NCBI GenBank assembly: GCA_963700305.1
Contig: CAVOXB010000017.1
Span: 1 to 64,000, forward strand
Direction of reading: 5' to 3'
From: Desulfomonile sp963700305
GTDB taxonomy: Bacteria; Desulfobacterota; Desulfomonilia; Desulfomonilales; Desulfomonilaceae
DNA: 64,000 bases
The notes beneath the pieces were generated by a model. It did not search any database, was not told the origin of the DNA, and worked only from the letters and a program-made list of their open reading frames with translations. How positions within the stretch are numbered: position 1 is the stretch's first letter; the number at the start of each line of letters is the position of its first letter. The position numbers and the translations under genes were made by a program. Of this stretch, positions 55,340-64,000 are shown piece by piece.

Positions 55340-57403
55340 TCACTGTTCTTCAGGATCGTCCTCTGCGCAGGTCTTGAGCCAACATCTGAGAACTTCGGCC
55401 ACGCTCCACGCCTGTGCAATGCAACCTCTCGGGGCATGCGGTTCTTCTGCATCAAAGATTTCGCTGATGAAGCCGATGCCGGCATGGTCCAATTCTGGTA
55501 CGAACCTGCGTACCAGCCGCCGCGCACCGGCTTTGTCTTCGGGATGCAATTTCAGCCATGCGTCAATGTACGGACCTAGTAGCCACGCCCAGACCGTACC
55601 TTGATGATATGCTGCATCTCGAGAGCGAAGATCACCGCTGTAGGTGGGCTTGTAATTCGGATGATCCCTGGACAGCGATCTGAGTCCAACGCGAGTGAGC
55701 AGCCGTTCCGTGACCACATTCATAACTCTCTCCCACCGTGAACGATCAAGAATAGGAAAAGGCAGAGAAATTGAGAGAACTTGATTGGGGCGGCAAGCCG
55801 GATCATCCCCATCACGCCCATCTATCACGTCATACAGGTAACCGCCCTCCGAATGCCAGAAGCGATCATTGAAAGAATCATAGGCCCGACCAGCATGGTC
55901 CGCCAAATGTGCTGCCGCTTGACTTCCTCGTTCTTCAGTAACCCACGTTTCCAGCAATTTCAGCGCATTATACCACAGTGCGTTGATCTCCACCGCTTTA
56001 CCGGCCCTCGGCGTTACTACCCAATCGTCAACCTTCGCGTCCATCCAGGTGAGCTGATAGCCTTCTTCCCCTTGAGAAAGAAGGCCGTCGGCGGGATCCA
56101 CTTTAATATTAAAGCGGGTACCTCGAATATGATGGTCCACTATATCCAGCAGCTTGGGAATGAGCAGCCTGAGGATGGCACGGTCTTTCGTAATTTCGAT
56201 GTAGCGCCCAATTGCATGAAAAAACCAGAGAGTCGCATCGGCAGTGTGGTACAATCCCCGCTTTTCACCCTCAGGAAACATATTGGGTATGAGGCCGTCC
56301 CGGATGTAATAGGCGAAGGTGCGTAAAATGGACCCCGCCTCTATATACCGCCCTGAAGTCAAGGTGAGCCCTTCGAGGCTAATCATGGTGTCGCGACCCC
56401 AGTCTGTGAACCAATGGTAACCGGCTATGACGCTAACGATGTCGTACCCTGCGGCTTGTGCGCGGGCAGCGTCCTCCTTGCGCCCCGCTGGTTTAATAAC
56501 GAATTGATCTGCGGCGAGCACCAATTCCGCCGCTCTCCCCGAGCGTGCGGCGGGATCGGCCAAGCTAAGGAGATGCTCACGGCGTTGGTGCTCGGCCTGG
56601 ACAGCTTCTTCGGGCTTCAAAGCAAGCATGGTCTCCCAACTGTGACTCGACGCTACCAGTGCCGCATCTTCATTCTCTAGGAGGTCAAGAGTGAAACGTC
56701 CGGGACTCCAAAGATTGCCATTGCCACTGTAACCGCGCCTTTCTTCCATCCAAAAAACGACTGGCTGAGTCGTTCTGGTGTCTACGAGGAAAGCCGGACC
56801 TTTTCCACGAAGGGCAATGCGGAGAGGCGGTAAAGAGCTACCTGACGAAATTTCGTAACGATTACCCCCTAAGAGGGTAATTGAGTAATTGTCCCCGACG
56901 GGAGTATCCGGGGGAGCTTCGTGCATGCGGAAGTTCACGGCCGGGGATAGGGCCAAGCGCACCGGACCCTCGCCGGACAACATGCGATATATGATGTGCA
57001 CACTATTTTGCATATGGGGGAGCACCAATCGCTTCTCAAGGACGAAATCACCCTTCGTGTAGAGCCAGACCGGCAGACCTAATTCCAGTCGAAATTCCGA
57101 CAGGATCGTAGGCCCACAAAACTGCGGCTCGCTGCCCACTTTGCTTTCACCCCCGAGTCGCACGCATGCCCCGTCTGGGAGAATGATTTCCTCTGCCAGG
57201 TCATTTAACATCACCACTCGCCCCCAGGGAGCCGGAAGCGCAGAGATAAGGAGCCCGTGATACCGCCATGTTTGGACACCCGACACCGTCCCTGAAGCGT
57301 AGCCACCCAGTCCGTTCGCTACAAGCCATTCGCGTCCAAGCACCATTTCGGTTTCTACCACATCTTCTCTAGGCCACGGAATTCTGCGTACCAGATCGGT
57401 CAT
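55340..57403 (-). CDS. Glycogen debranching enzyme (amylo-alpha-1,6-glucosidase family)
   Basis: 687 residues from ATG 57403, chosen because it overlaps the treZ stop in an ATGA. N-terminal GDE_N-type beta domain (LGREWLVANGLGGYASGTVS; TWRYHGLLISALPAP), then an alpha/alpha6 barrel (WFTDWGRDTMISLEGLTL; LIPNMFPEGEKRGLYHTADA; KAVEINALWYNALKLL; YHQGTVWAWLLGPYIDAW). Removes alpha-1,6-linked glucose stubs from glycogen. Intact, in operon with treZ upstream and GH57 downstream. Confidence 0.9.
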   Translation of the reverse strand: MTDLVRRIPWPREDVVETEMVLGREWLVANGLGGYASGTVSGVQTWRYHGLLISALPAPWGRVVMLNDLAEEIILPDGACVRLGGESKVGSEPQFCGPTILSEFRLELGLPVWLYTKGDFVLEKRLVLPHMQNSVHIIYRMLSGEGPVRLALSPAVNFRMHEAPPDTPVGDNYSITLLGGNRYEISSGSSLPPLRIALRGKGPAFLVDTRTTQPVVFWMEERRGYSGNGNLWSPGRFTLDLLENEDAALVASSHSWETMLALKPEEAVQAEHQRREHLLSLADPAARSGRAAELVLAADQFVIKPAGRKEDAARAQAAGYDIVSVIAGYHWFTDWGRDTMISLEGLTLTSGRYIEAGSILRTFAYYIRDGLIPNMFPEGEKRGLYHTADATLWFFHAIGRYIEITKDRAILRLLIPKLLDIVDHHIRGTRFNIKVDPADGLLSQGEEGYQLTWMDAKVDDWVVTPRAGKAVEINALWYNALKLLETWVTEERGSQAAAHLADHAGRAYDSFNDRFWHSEGGYLYDVIDGRDGDDPACRPNQVLSISLPFPILDRSRWERVMNVVTERLLTRVGLRSLSRDHPNYKPTYSGDLRSRDAAYHQGTVWAWLLGPYIDAWLKLHPEDKAGARRLVRRFVPELDHAGIGFISEIFDAEEPHAPRGCIAQAWSVAEVLRCWLKTCAEDDPEEQ

Positions 57404-59308
57404 GACCAGCCTTCTCCAGTTTTCCTGGGACCCAAGACCACTGCGGCGTGACCTGGGATATACCAATTGTCAAGGGTGTCCATGGGTGGGGTTCCGGAGC
57501 CCCCGTACTTTGGATTCTCGCTCGACCACATGATTTTCCAACGCATGAATTCCGGCGGGGCCAGCAGGGGCTCCGGCGCGGGGTCAAGGCGCAGGTCCAG
57601 GCCAAAATTCACCACCAGCAATCTGTCATCTCCATTTTCTCCGAAGAAGCGTAGAACGAGGGCTTCAGGCCCTAGGACAGAGCCGTCCAGTCCGCGATGT
57701 CGCTGAGCGCGAAACACGGATTCTTCGCGTCGCAATTTTATCAAATCGCGATGGAGCGCGTAAATGTCCTCGTGGCTCTGCCGTTCGGAGATGTCGAGTT
57801 TTGATTCTCTGAAAAGAGCGGGGTCCCCGGGATCGGTAAGGAGAGGGTTCATATCGGGTGCGGCAAGGCTGTCAAACTGCTGCAGGAATTCGCCTCTACC
57901 CTGACGGACTTTTCTCGCCAATCCTTTCTCATGGTCGGCAAAATAATGAAAAGGGCTTGATGCTGCGAACTCCTGTCCCTGGAACAACATCGGAGTGCCA
58001 GGACCTAACAGCATGAGAGCGGTCATGGCCCGGTAGCGCCCTGGGCTCGTGAGCACTATGGCATCGCAGCCCCCCAGGGGAATTGGCAATCTGATCGTGG
58101 TTCTGCATAAAAGTGACGAACGCCTGCGGTTTGAGATCCAGACAGGGAGTGCCGCGACGTTTCGTTTGATGCTTATACCGCTGGCCCTGAAACAGATAGC
58201 CCCATTTGGCTGCGGAAATAAATTCCTGTGGAGATCCAAGGTAATCCGTATAATACGCCTGGTTACGCCCTGTAAGAGCCACCATGGCGCTGTGGTGGAA
58301 ATCATCATTCCAGAGTGCGTCAATGCCGTACCCGCCCTGATCATGTGGCCGCACCAGCTTCACTTCTTGCGATTCATTTTCCGCCACCAGAATAACGGAG
58401 CGCTTGCCCGCAGCTCCTCGCACATGCCGAGTTATGGCTGCGAGAATATGCTCCGATGATCGATCATAGATATTCTGAGTGGCATCCAATCGCAAACCAT
58501 CGAGGTGGAATTCTTTAATCCAGTAGACCGCATTGGAAATGACAAAATCTCTCACCGCATTGGCGCCGTCCCCGTCAAAATTGATCGCCTTTCCCCAGTC
58601 CGTCTGATAACGATCGGTGAAGTAGTCTTCGGAGAATTTCGACAGATAATTGCCGTCCGGGCCAAGATGGTTGTACACAACGTCAAGGATGACACCCATT
58701 CCTAAGGAATGGGCTTTGTCCACGAATATGCGAAAATCGTCAGGCCGTCCGTAAAGACGCGTCGGAGCAAAGAAATTCACGCCGTCGTATCCCCAGCCAA
58801 AATTACCGGGAAATTCGGCTACGGGCATCAACTCAAGCACCGTTATACCAAGGGTGGCAAGTTCGGGTAGCTCTCGGGCAGCGCTCTCCCACGTGCCTTC
58901 CCGGGTAAACGTTCCGACGTGCATCTCGTATAATATCCGGCCCTCTATCGATACGCCCGGCCATGCCTGGTCCGTCCAGGTGAACAGCCCCGGATCCACT
59001 ATCTCTGACGGACCATGCGGTCCCTTCGGTTGGAAACGCGACGCAGGATCCGGGTAAACCTCTGCCCGCCCGTCCAGACGATACCGGTACAAAGTGCCGT
59101 TTCCTGCTGCAGTGACAAGACCGGAGAAATACCCGTTGGCGTCTCGAACCAGATCGAAAATCCCTTGCGAATCATCGGAATTCGATGATCCCTCCTCAAC
59201 CACAACCTGCACGTCTTGGCAAAGAGGGGCCCAGACACTAAAGTGGGCTCCCCCTGAGGTCTGCACTTCGGCCCCCACGGGGAACCGCCTCTGCACTTCC
59301 GTCACCAT
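57400..59308 (-). CDS. treZ: Maltooligosyl trehalose trehalohydrolase (TreZ), one frameshift
   Basis: About 636 residues, GH13. E-set domain GGAHFSVWAPLCQDVQVVVE, then ILYEMHVGTFTREGTW, GWGYDGVNFFAPTRLYG, VILDVVYNHLGPDGNYL, nucleophile DGLRLDATQNIYD, acid/base ILVAENESQEV and transition-state Asp TFMQNHDQIAN. The frame shifts at a C6 run (58068-58073) into the last third (LLGPGTPMLFQGQEFAASSP). ATG 59308 overlaps the radical SAM stop (AAATGGTGA). Releases free trehalose from maltooligosyl-trehalose made by TreY, whose gene is truncated here. Confidence 0.9.
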
Positions 59309-60811
59309 TTGGCAATCACCTTTTCTGACACATCTGCTCGCTCTCTGAAAAGCTTTCGATAGTGGTAGCCGAAAATCATCAGCGTCACTGCCTCACGCAA
59401 AGACCGGCGATAGAACACCAATGCCTTTAGCAGCAGCTTCCAGTAGTAGATTTTGTTATTCCATTTGTCGAGAATGCCCAAGTAAAGAATGGAATTGAGA
59501 AAAGCGGTTGTTCCCAATAACGATATTCTGCGCCGTCTCGCAGGCTTGTAAGTCTTCAAAAACTCCAGGACCCGCGTGTAGTATTCCTTCGGGGAATAGA
59601 GGTAATTCAGAACCGCGTTATATCTTTCCCTAACGAGCTGTGGATCCATTTTCGGAATGAAATTCATTGCCCCGTCGCAATTATCGCCGGAGCAATCTTC
59701 GAGAAGTCGCCCCTCCTCTTTGAGACGCCGGTAAAGGCGGGTTCCCGGCAATGCTTCGAGCAGGCCGATCATTGCTCTTACCACTCCGCTGTTCTGAATG
59801 AACTCAATCTGGCGCTCAAAAATGTTCGGCGGATCGTTGTCAAAACCTATTATGAAGCCGCCCATCACTTCCATTCCGTTTCGCTGTATCGTCTTGACGG
59901 CTTCTACCAGATCCATCGAACGGTTCTGGTGCTTGCCGCATTCCGCAAGACATTGGTCGTCCGGGGTCTCCAGCCCAAGAAAGACGGCATCAAAGCCTGC
60001 CGTGGTCATGAGTCTCATGAGCTCTTCATCCTGAGCCAGGTTCACCGATGCCTCGGTGTACAGCGCAAAGGGAAACTTTCTGGCCTCCAGCCAAGGGATA
60101 ACGGACCTTCAGGAACGATTTGACCTTCAACCGATTCCCGATGAAATTGTCGTCTACGACAAACACGCTTCCACGCCAATTCATGTCGTACAGTATCTCA
60201 AACTCCCGTATCATCTGGTCGTTCGATTTTACCCTGGGACGCCGGCCATTCAGGTTGACAATGTCACAAAACTCGCAGTCGTACGGGCATCCCCTGGAAT
60301 ACTGTACGGACATGGAAGCGTATAGGTTCATGTCAATAAGGTCCCATCTGGGTAGAGGAGTCAACGAGATGTCAGGCTTCTCATCAGAGGTATAGACGCT
60401 GCACGGATTTACCGCGATCAAGTCCTTAAGGAACAGTGGGAGCGTTATCTCCGCCTCATTGAGGACGAGATAATCCACATCGTCAAAATCCACCGGACAA
60501 CTTGTAAACAGCGGTCCGCCGCCCACGATGGGCTTACCCAAAGCTCGGCATCTGGCGACGATCTGCCGCACCGACTCCTTTTGAACAATCATGGCTCCTA
60601 TGAAGACCATGTCGGCCCACTGGATCACTTCATCCGAGAGGCTTTCAACGTTCGTATCGACTAGCTTGAGATGCCAATCCCTGGGAAGCATGGCCGCGAC
60701 CGTCAGCAGCCCCAGAGGCACGTGAGCCGCCTTCTTGCGGATGAACTTCATAATGTGCTTAAAACTCCAAAAAGTGTCGGGTATCGACGGATAAATAAGC
60801 AGCGCTTTCAT
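59302..60811 (-). CDS. B12-binding radical SAM protein (DUF4070-type), one frameshift
   Basis: About 500 residues from ATG 60811 (AGGGGAC upstream). N-terminal cobalamin-binding Rossmann-like domain (ALLIYPSIPDTFW; VDTNVESLSDEVIQWADMVF; IVGGGPLFTS), the radical SAM cluster motif RGCPYDCEFCDI, then FVVDDNFIGN. A frameshift near 60095 leads into IPWLEARKFPFALYTEASVN and GFDAVFLGLETPDDQCL, then DUF4070-like helices. Such proteins methylate or rearrange unactivated carbons; relatives act on hopanoids, bacteriochlorophyll and antibiotics. The stop overlaps the treZ start, so it is the first gene of the carbohydrate operon. Its substrate there is unknown. Confidence 0.83.
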
Positions 60812-61090
60812 TGGTCACGTCCCCTTTGGCAAACTGCGGGTAGACCCCTCCGAGAAGTGAGTCTCATGCATGCAGGAGACTCAGTGCCGGAGACCAAGAG
60901 AAAACCGTCACTACAGTCATGACCGAGACACTTGTCCGGCAATCTGAAATTGATAAGAAGGCCTTGACATTCCTGTATGAAACTCCTATCTCTGAATTAG
61001 CGTCGGGCCTCTGGTACCGAACAGGTCCTACCGGCCGTTTGCTGTCAGCTTCGTCCGAGAAATCAGACAAGAGAGCCTTTCAGTGAGCTA

Positions 61091-61597
61091 TCAATTCTTC
61101 TTGTCTGGTGGAATGGGTTCTTTTGTCTTTTCCTTGACCTTTTCCTCTGGGGACTTGTCCCCTTCGATTTTCTCTTGAGCCTTTCCCTTCATCTTTTCGG
61201 TCTGCGGCCGCTCCTGAGGCGCCTGCCTTTGCTGGTGCGGTGTTTGCTGTTGCTTTAAGTTTTCTTTCTGAGGCTCTTCCCGCTGCAGGTGTTGACGCCG
61301 CATCGGTTCGACCTGCTCTTGTTGAGGACGCATGTGCTCACCTCGCTGTTCCGAGGGACGCAGCTGTTCTGTGGCTTGCCCGGCTCCCTTTGGACAGTCT
61401 TCGGTCTTTCTTTTTTCTGCCTCTTCCATGGTTTTGAATGGCCCTGCAATGGTCTCTGCCTCGATCACCCTGCACATGCCGCCCCTGTCCTTGACCACAA
61501 ACCAACGTTTCTTCTCAGCCAGAGCAACTCCCGTCATCAGGGAAAAAAGTATCAAAACAAACAGTATTGACGAAATCTTCAATAATTGACGTTTCAT
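61091..61597 (-). CDS. Secreted Gln/Glu/Pro-rich protein
   Basis: 168 residues from ATG 61597 (GGAGGA upstream). Signal peptide LLKISSILFVLILFSLMTGV ending ALAEKK, a compact 40-residue domain KRWFVVKDRGGMCRVIEAET (SPOR-like in appearance, ending ...EKRKTEDCPKG), then a low-complexity hydrophilic tail rich in Q, E, K and P to DKKN. The two Cys of the small domain could form a disulfide. Function unknown; similar low-complexity tail composition links it to the gene at the right edge. Confidence 0.65.
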   Translation of the reverse strand: MKRQLLKISSILFVLILFSLMTGVALAEKKRWFVVKDRGGMCRVIEAETIAGPFKTMEEAEKRKTEDCPKGAGQATEQLRPSEQRGEHMRPQQEQVEPMRRQHLQREEPQKENLKQQQTPHQQRQAPQERPQTEKMKGKAQEKIEGDKSPEEKVKEKTKEPIPPDKKN

Positions 61598-61719
61598 GGT
61601 CCTCCTCCGTCGTTTGTGATTATTCTTCACGATATTCACTCGCTCTCCAGGCGAGATCAAATCCTTACTGCCCTACCAATCCCAGGCAATATCGTCCGGA
61701 ACAGCAAGGGACGGCAAGT

Positions 61720-62223
61720 TCAATGGCCTTTTTCAATTTCTGAGCCGGCGGTAACCATCTTCGCATCTTTTGCTAAGTGGTTGGGGCCTTCAGTGAGCAT
61801 TGCCTCGGCCCTCATCATGCCTTCGCGCATAATCTTTGAGCCGTGGATCATTTCGTTGTAGCGCTCAATTACTAGCTGCATTTTCTCCTTCACTTCGCTA
61901 TGCTTCTCGGCGATTTCCTGCTCCAGCCTCAACATCTTTTCTCCTTCCTTCATTATTCTTTCCGCGTCTGTCACAATTTGCCGGGCCTTGGCAGGATTCT
62001 TCCCTTCCCTCATCGTTTGCATGGCATCATGCATCATCTTGGTGCCAGTCATCATTTTTTGGGATCCATCGAAGATCATCGTTTTACTTACGGTAACTGT
62101 TTCGTCACCTGTATGTTTCGTTGCGCTCTGAGCCGTAGCCTGCACAGGGGCAGCGACAACGAATGCAAGGCATGAAAACAGCATCACCACAGCTATTACC
62201 ATATTACCAACTCTGGTTTTCAT
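61720..62223 (-). CDS. Secreted Met-rich helical protein
   Basis: 167 residues from ATG 62223 (AAGGGG upstream). Signal peptide VGNMVIAVVMLFSCLAFVVA then almost entirely alpha-helical with many Met: KMMTGTKMMHDAMQTMREGK, RIMKEGEKMLRLEQEIAEKH, MIHGSKIMREGMMRAEAML. Periplasmic, Met- and His-containing helices recall metal (copper)-binding or chaperone-like proteins, but no defined motif is present. Confidence 0.65.
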   Translation of the reverse strand: MKTRVGNMVIAVVMLFSCLAFVVAAPVQATAQSATKHTGDETVTVSKTMIFDGSQKMMTGTKMMHDAMQTMREGKNPAKARQIVTDAERIMKEGEKMLRLEQEIAEKHSEVKEKMQLVIERYNEMIHGSKIMREGMMRAEAMLTEGPNHLAKDAKMVTAGSEIEKGH

Positions 62224-62383
62224 CTGAGAACACCCCTTCTTGAAATGGTCTCTTCACGCACTCGTTGTGGGCGTAACCGAATAGCCCAGCCGCCGGGGGG
62301 ACCTGCTTAGGCATTCTGCGACTCGTCTCGTCGTGTCGCTGCTGACGCATCGGTTCCATTTACTCCAGGTCTGCGCGCACTGT

Positions 62384-64000
62384 TCAGTGCTTTTTGGGCT
62401 GAGGCCCCTCTTCCTGTTGCTGCTGTTTTTGGATCGGCGCTTGTTGTTGCTGGAGTTGCCGAGGCTGCTCTCGTTGTTGTTGTGGTTGCACGTGAGGCGC
62501 CTGCTGTTGTTGCTGTTGTTGTTTATGCACCTGCTCGGCCTGCTGTTGTTGACGCTGACCTTGTTGCGCTTGTTCTTTTTGGTGCCGCTGTTGGTCCACT
62601 TGCTGCTGTTGCTCTTTTTGTTGCAACTGTTTCTGCTCGGCCTGCTGTTGCTGACGCTGACCTTGTTGAGCTTGTTCTTTTTGGTGGCGCTGTTGGTCCA
62701 CTTGCTGTTGTTGCTCTTTTTGTTGCAACTGTTTCTGCTCGGCCTGCTGTTGCTGACGCTGACTTTGTTGAGCTTGTTCCTTTTGGTGGCGCTGTTGGTC
62801 CACTTGCTGCTGTTGCTCTTTTTGTTGCAACTGTTTCTGCTCGGCCTGCTGTTGCTGACGCTGACTTTGTTGAGCTTGTTCCTTTTGGTCTCGCTGTTGG
62901 TCCACTTGCTGCTGTTGCTCTTTTTGTTGCAACTGTTTCTGCTCGGCCTGCTGTTTTTGGAGGTCCTTTTGCTCAAGCTGCTTTTGACGTTCAAGCTGTT
63001 GCTGACTTGCCTGCTCGCTCTGCTTTTGACGATCTGGCTCAAGACGTTGGCGTTCAGTCGGTTTCTGGAGGTCTTCCTTGTGCCCGCTTAACGCTTCAGG
63101 TCGCTTTGCTCTTTCCGGTTGCTGGCCCAGCAGTTCTGCCTGTTTTTTTCGCTGGTCTTCTAAAGCTTTTTCCAGCCCCGCTCGCTTTTGTTGGTCCTGT
63201 TCGATGGATAGCTGGCTCTCCAGGTTCTGCCGTTGCCCGAGCAAGTTCAAACTACCGGCTGGGCCGGCCGCTGGCGTTTTTCCCAGTTCCTGGAGTTGCC
63301 CGAGAAGCTCGTTGCGTTTTCGGTCGTCCCCCTGTTTTGCCGCCTGTGCCGTTATGGAGTCGATCTTTTCCCTTGTGAGTTCCGCGCGTTTTCTCTCTTC
63401 GACCGATTGTCCGAGCTGTGCAACCTGTGATTCCAGATCATTCCGCTTTTGTGGATTCGGAAATTTCGCGAGATCTTGCTTCAATGAAGCAAGTTTCTCC
63501 TGGCTCAGGAGCTCCGCAGAGCGGGGCGCCTCGGTTTTTGTCAGTCGGCCCAATTGCTTTTGAAGGTTTTGAATCTTATTGGGATCCTGTTCTTTTGCGA
63601 GCCTCTCCACGGCCTGTTTGACTTGAGGTTGTTTTGCGGAGATGGGGAGTTTCCCTTGAGCCACATCTTTGTTGATTTTGGTGAGTTCGTCCCGCAGAGC
63701 CAGACGCTTTTGGGGGTCCCGCTCATGGGCAACCCGGGAACGCAGATCGTTCAATTCCTTCCCCGCCATTCCCGCCAATTGGTTTTGAACGTTCAGGTCC
63801 GTCTTCATCTTGTCGCGGAAATTTTGGACCACCTTAAGATTCTTGGGAGAATTGAAGGAATTTGAGACATCCTGGAACAAATTCTTGCCCGGAGGTAACT
63901 TGTTGGCAAACTTGTGCTGTTCCTGCTCCAGACCCGCCCCTTTCTTCTCGAGACGGCTCAGGCGCATATTAGCCCACTGCTCTTGAATATTAACGTTGGC
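62384..64000 (-). CDS. Large Gln-rich coiled-coil repeat protein (5' end outside window)
   Basis: The frame is open to the right edge (ANVNIQEQWANMRLSRLEKK), so the start is not visible; at least 538 residues. The N-terminal visible part is predicted coiled coil in short units (RVAHERDPQKRLALRDEL; AKEQDPNKIQNLQKQLG; KFPNPQKRNDLESQVAQL). A near-perfect 34-residue repeat follows (QAEQKQLQQKEQQQQVDQQ plus 15), present four times plus a partial, ending in QPKKH. The visible part is almost devoid of hydrophobic residues, so it is probably extended or fibrous. The large antisense frame over it is a composition artefact. Function unknown. Confidence 0.75.
   Translation of the reverse strand, partial: ANVNIQEQWANMRLSRLEKKGAGLEQEQHKFANKLPPGKNLFQDVSNSFNSPKNLKVVQNFRDKMKTDLNVQNQLAGMAGKELNDLRSRVAHERDPQKRLALRDELTKINKDVAQGKLPISAKQPQVKQAVERLAKEQDPNKIQNLQKQLGRLTKTEAPRSAELLSQEKLASLKQDLAKFPNPQKRNDLESQVAQLGQSVEERKRAELTREKIDSITAQAAKQGDDRKRNELLGQLQELGKTPAAGPAGSLNLLGQRQNLESQLSIEQDQQKRAGLEKALEDQRKKQAELLGQQPERAKRPEALSGHKEDLQKPTERQRLEPDRQKQSEQASQQQLERQKQLEQKDLQKQQAEQKQLQQKEQQQQVDQQRDQKEQAQQSQRQQQQAEQKQLQQKEQQQQVDQQRHQKEQAQQSQRQQQQAEQKQLQQKEQQQQVDQQRHQKEQAQQGQRQQQQAEQKQLQQKEQQQQVDQQRHQKEQAQQGQRQQQQAEQVHKQQQQQQQAPHVQPQQQREQPRQLQQQQAPIQKQQQQEEGPQPKKH
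62534..62955 (-). repeat. 102-bp tandem repeats inside the Gln-rich gene
   Basis: CTCGGCCTGCTG recurs at 62534, 62636, 62738, 62840 and 62942, an exact 102-bp period (34 codons). Units differ at only a few positions, indicating recent expansion or ongoing homogenisation; copy number may vary between strains. Confidence 0.85.

Noticed and set aside
62333..63378. Leu-rich and Ala/Val-rich plus-strand frames of 250-300 codons over the Gln-rich gene
   Set aside because: Products of reading the CAG/CAA-rich repeat in antisense; no start signals and composition is an artefact.

Overview
The window looks like a chromosome segment of an anaerobic, probably syntrophic or sulfate-reducing Desulfobacterota-type bacterium. 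This is inference from gene content: a fatty-acid/aromatic-acid style beta-oxidation cluster under a TPR-GAF-sigma54 regulator, an SCP-x-like thiolase beside an HMG-CoA-synthase/DUF35 protein, a trehalose/glycogen operon and a B12-binding radical SAM protein. No 16S or other strong taxonomic marker is present.

Layout. (1) 1-2.26 kb: a visibly G+C-rich core block (partial hflK, a DUF721 gene, a TrmN6-like methyltransferase) ending in tRNA-Ser(CGA). (2) 2.3-6.4 kb: a tyrosine integrase beside the tRNA, then A+T-rich DNA with four 21-bp-spaced iterons and a broken replication-initiator-like gene, a likely plasmid-origin remnant. (3) 6.4-26 kb: a truncated FAD oxidoreductase, a large sigma54-dependent regulator, then a beta-oxidation cluster (FadJ-like protein, STAS protein, acyl-CoA dehydrogenase, HMGS-DUF35 protein, SCP-x-type thiolase, two acyl-CoA synthetases, a cache-domain protein, a FadA-type thiolase). 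Its intergenic gaps carry a recurring GGGAACC/GGTTCCC palindrome. (4) 26.4-43.5 kb: an accessory segment bounded by two copies of the 3' half of a tRNA-Ala-like gene. It holds an integrase, excisionase, 200-bp direct repeats, a FlK-like thioesterase divergent from a LysR regulator, a large hybrid sensor kinase, an ankyrin protein, and a recombination pair (Cas4/RecB-like nuclease plus Rad52-like annealing protein). (5) 43.5-50.2 kb: a second integrase/excisionase remnant, a truncated RecD2-like helicase, GIY-YIG debris, an HU protein, a second copy of the nuclease/annealing pair and tiny membrane proteins. (6) 50.3-64 kb: a coaX fragment, small secreted proteins, and a leftward operon radical SAM - treZ - debranching enzyme - GH57 - truncated treY. 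Then come secreted Gln/Met-rich proteins, the last with 102-bp repeats running off the right edge.

How the genes fit together. The beta-oxidation cluster supplies activation (two AMP-forming ligases), dehydrogenation, hydration/3-hydroxyacyl oxidation and two kinds of thiolysis, presumably controlled by the adjacent enhancer-binding protein. The treZ operon would release trehalose from maltodextrin ends and remodel glycogen. The accessory part reads as stacked and decaying integrative elements.

A major caveat: about half of the recognisable genes carry single-base frameshifts or in-frame stops, while neighbours are intact. Either the segment is decaying or the sequence has a high indel error rate; the sequence alone cannot settle this. 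Coordinates of broken genes span the inferred ancestral reading frame.
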